Assembly (NCBI GenBank): GCA_030158675.1
Contig: JAOASL010000031.1
Location: forward strand, 62,918 to 126,917
DNA: 64,000 nucleotides
Direction of reading: 5' to 3'
Origin: Burkholderiaceae bacterium
Lineage (GTDB): Bacteria; Pseudomonadota; Gammaproteobacteria; Burkholderiales; Burkholderiaceae_D
Shown one piece after another: positions 62,120 through 64,000 of the stretch (its first letter is position 1; every line of letters begins with the position of its first letter). The position numbers and the translations under genes were made by a program. Under the pieces are notes generated by a model. The model did not search any database and was not told where the DNA came from. It was given only the letters and a program-made list of their open reading frames with translations.

Positions 62120-62736
62120 GCCAGCATCTCCTCAATCTTTGCCAGTGCAGGCTTGGTGATCAGCACTTTCTTGAAGAACACCAGCGACACCGGATCAGCA
62201 TGACGCGGCTCACAGATCAGCACATTCGTCAGGTTGCGGGATGCCAGCAGCAGGTTTTCATCCAGATTGTCAGTAATGACCAGCACCGAATCCAGGCCCA
62301 TACCTTTAAGCTTCTGCGAGAGCAGCTTGGTCTTCGGAGCCTCGACCGACAGTTCTTCAATCACCGACAGACGACCCTCGCGAGCAAGCTGGGACAGAAT
62401 CGAGCACACGCCAGCGCGGTACATCTTCTTGTTGACCTTGTGCGAGAAATTCTCGTCCGGCGTGTTCGGGAAGGCACGACCACCTCCGCGCCACAGCGGC
62501 GACGACGACATACCGGCACGAGCGCGACCAGTGCCTTTTTGGCGCCAAGGCTTCTTGGTAGTGTGCGAGACCTCTTCGCGGTCTTTTTGCTTGCGATTAC
62601 CGCTACGTGCATTCGCTTGGTAAGCGATGACGATCTGGTGAATCAGCGCTTCATTGTAGTCACGGCCGAAAATCGTGTCCGGCGCCGCAACGTTCGACGC
62701 GGCTTGACCTTGCGCGTTCAGGAGCGTGAGTTCCAT
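62116..62736 (-). CDS. rplD: 50S ribosomal protein L4
   Basis: L4 shapes the exit tunnel and in gammaproteobacteria also represses the S10 operon. The 206 residues include [20 protein letters not shown] and the tunnel loop [13 protein letters not shown]. The four-base overlap with rplW couples their translation. Confidence 0.98.
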   Translation of the reverse strand: MELTLLNAQGQAASNVAAPDTIFGRDYNEALIHQIVIAYQANARSGNRKQKDREEVSHTTKKPWRQKGTGRARAGMSSSPLWRGGGRAFPNTPDENFSHKVNKKMYRAGVCSILSQLAREGRLSVIEELSVEAPKTKLLSQKLKGMGLDSVLVITDNLDENLLLASRNLTNVLICEPRHADPVSLVFFKKVLITKPALAKIEEMLA

Positions 62737-62739
62737 ACC

Positions 62740-63396
62740 TTAGGCTCCTTTCTTAGCTTTGACTTTGACGGCCGGCAGAACGATTACATCACCGTTCTTC
62801 GCACCCGGGACAGCGCCCTTGATCAAAATCAGCTGACGCTCTGTGTCGACGCGAGCGACCTCGAGGTTTTGCACGGTGGCAGTAACATCACCCATGTGAC
62901 CCGTCATACGCTTGCCGGGAAAAACGCGACCCGGATCCTGCGCCATACCAATCGAACCCGGCACATTGTGTGAGCGTGAGTTACCGTGCGAAGCACGTCC
63001 TGAAGCAAAGTTGTGGCGCTTGATCGTTCCGGCGTAGCCCTTACCGATGGTGACGCCCTGAACGTCAACCTTCTGGCCCGCCTCGAACAGACCGACGGCG
63101 ATCTTGTCGCCTGGCTTGAACTCAGCAGCTTTCACAGCATCAACGCGGAACTCTTTGAGGACGGTGCCAGCCTCGACACCAGCTTTGGCAAGATGACCAG
63201 CCGCAGCCTTGCTCACACGGGAAGCACGACGGGTGCCGAAAGTAACCTGAACGGCTGCATAGCCGTCGGTTTCAGGCATTTTAATCTGCGTCACACGGTT
63301 GTCAGACACATCAATGACGGTGACAGGGATGGAATCCCCCTCATCCGTAAAAATGCGCATCATGCCAACCTTGCGACCAAGAAGGCCCAAGCTCAT
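62740..63396 (-). CDS. rplC: 50S ribosomal protein L3
   Basis: L3 reaches the peptidyl-transferase centre. The start at 63396 ([20 protein letters not shown]) has GGAG upstream; two earlier in-frame ATGs are ahead of that site. The basic loop with [20 protein letters not shown], where a glutamine is methylated in E. coli, is present. A 157-bp spacer with a hairpin separates it from rpsJ. Confidence 0.97.
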   Translation of the reverse strand: MSLGLLGRKVGMMRIFTDEGDSIPVTVIDVSDNRVTQIKMPETDGYAAVQVTFGTRRASRVSKAAAGHLAKAGVEAGTVLKEFRVDAVKAAEFKPGDKIAVGLFEAGQKVDVQGVTIGKGYAGTIKRHNFASGRASHGNSRSHNVPGSIGMAQDPGRVFPGKRMTGHMGDVTATVQNLEVARVDTERQLILIKGAVPGAKNGDVIVLPAVKVKAKKGA

Positions 63397-63504
63397 GTTT
63401 TTCTCCATTCCCACCTACGATTGGGCGGGGCTGTGTTTAAAAATTTGAATGGCCAAAATCTACTGACTTCGACCGAGCCGGCGAGTGTAGCTTAAAGGAG
63501 ATCC

Positions 63505-63520
63505 CTCCGCAAGTGCGGAG
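63505..63520. other. Small hairpin in the rpsJ-rplC spacer
   Basis: CTCCGC, loop AAGT, GCGGAG lies midway in the 157-bp gap. A T run (63527-63532) follows on the plus strand only, which is the wrong direction for the operon. It may be part of a regulatory leader for rplC. Confidence 0.4.
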
Positions 63521-63553
63521 CTCCACTTTTTTCTCTATTACGCCCTGGCGTTA

Positions 63554-63865
63554 TTACTGCAGCTTGATCTCGACGTCCACTCCAGCCGGCAAGTCCAGCT
63601 TCATCAGCGCATCGACAGTTTTTTCGGTTGGATCAACGATGTCCATCAGGCGCTGGTGGGTGCGGATCTCGAATTGGTCACGCGAGGTCTTGTTCACGTG
63701 CGGCGAACGCAGCACGTCCCATCGCTGGATACGTGTCGGCAGCGGAACCGGGCCCTTGACGATCGCGCCAGTACGCTTGGCGGTCTCGACAATCTCAAGT
63801 GCCGACTGGTCGATCAGGCGATAGTCAAATGCCTTCAGGCGAATACGGATTTTTTGCTTTTCCAT
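63554..63865 (-). CDS. rpsJ: 30S ribosomal protein S10
   Basis: S10 works in the 30S head and, as NusE, in transcription antitermination. I prefer the second of two adjacent ATGs (63865) because AAGGAA is then at normal spacing and the length is the usual 103. [20 protein letters not shown] and [19 protein letters not shown] are conserved. It opens the S10 operon after tuf. Confidence 0.98.
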   Translation of the reverse strand: MEKQKIRIRLKAFDYRLIDQSALEIVETAKRTGAIVKGPVPLPTRIQRWDVLRSPHVNKTSRDQFEIRTHQRLMDIVDPTEKTVDALMKLDLPAGVDVEIKLQ

Positions 63866-63887
63866 CATATTTCCTTAAAAGAGCGAT

Positions 63888-63909
63888 CCGCAGGCTGGTC
63901 AGCCTGCGG
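63888..63909 (-). terminator. Hairpin between tuf and rpsJ
   Basis: CCGCAGGCT, loop of four, AGCCTGCGG lies between the EF-Tu stop and rpsJ. On the minus strand it is followed by ATCGCTCTTTT, a weak T run nine bases away, so it may be a partial terminator that lowers rpsJ transcription relative to tuf. Confidence 0.5.
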
Positions 63910-63946
63910 CATTTCTTCGATTGCCCGGCAAACCGGACTGGCATAT

Positions 63947-64000
63947 TTAGTCGAGGATTTTGGCAACGACGCCGGCGCCGACGGTACGGCCACCTTCGCG
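63947..64000 (-). CDS. tuf: Elongation factor Tu, last 17 codons
   Basis: Only the C-terminus is inside the window: REGGRTVGAGVVAKILD and a TAA stop at 63947-63949. This matches the invariant EF-Tu end. Position just before rpsJ is standard. The rest lies beyond the right edge. Confidence 0.95.
   Translation of the reverse strand, partial: REGGRTVGAGVVAKILD

Overview
The window is chromosomal DNA of a betaproteobacterium, most likely of the order Burkholderiales and close to the Oxalobacteraceae (Herminiimonas/Herbaspirillum-like). This rests on gene order and protein type: a complete S10-spc-alpha ribosomal block with infA and rpmJ between secY and rpsM, System II cytochrome c maturation (resB-ccsB) beside a di-haem cytochrome c4 and engB, pilMNOPQ divergent from a class A penicillin-binding protein and followed by aroK-aroB-dgt, and kdsD-kdsC-lptC-lptA-lptB-rpoN-hpf. 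No database search was run, so the genus is an inference.

Layout. 1-7.8 kb (minus): a YbaL-type antiporter cut by the left edge, then gltD and gltB (glutamate synthase). 7.8-10.5 kb (minus): a RAYT-like Y1_Tnp protein lacking both HUH histidines, ssb and an MFS exporter. 10.6-16.5 kb: uvrA (plus), then an AEC permease and a KefB/C-type antiporter (minus). 16.6-22 kb (plus): the envelope operon kdsD-kdsC-lptC-lptA-lptB followed by rpoN and hpf. 22.2-26.1 kb: a 3-hydroxyisobutyryl-CoA hydrolase-like gene (plus) facing dgt-aroB-aroK (minus). 26.2-31 kb (minus): pilMNOPQ with every junction overlapping. 31.3-35.6 kb: mrcA (plus), cyaY (minus), lptM-lysA (plus). 35.6-41.4 kb (minus): msrQ-msrP, ccsB-resB, cytochrome c4. 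41.5-43.4 kb (plus): engB and hemB around a hairpin-rich spacer. 43.4-44.7 kb: a small accessory patch with one orphan gene. 44.7-49.2 kb (minus): a 1-Cys peroxiredoxin, dsbD, cutA and a NodIJ-like ABC exporter. 49.4-64 kb (minus): the ribosomal block from rplQ to rpsJ, with the last 17 codons of an EF-Tu gene at the right edge.

How the genes work together. KdsD and KdsC make Kdo precursors, LptC/A/B with the lipoprotein LptM serve LPS export, and MrcA makes peptidoglycan, so much of the centre is envelope biogenesis. DsbD, ResB and CcsB supply reductant and haem ligation for periplasmic c-type cytochromes such as the c4 protein, and MsrPQ repairs oxidised periplasmic methionine. PilM-Q is the alignment and secretin part of a type IV pilus machine.

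Nothing in the window is a phage, plasmid, CRISPR array, tRNA or rRNA. The points most worth following are the catalytically degenerate RAYT homologue next to ssb, the two intrinsic terminators that bracket rpsD inside the alpha operon, the hairpin-rich leader between engB and hemB, the orphan proline-rich protein at 43.6 kb, and a small basic upstream frame overlapping rplN.
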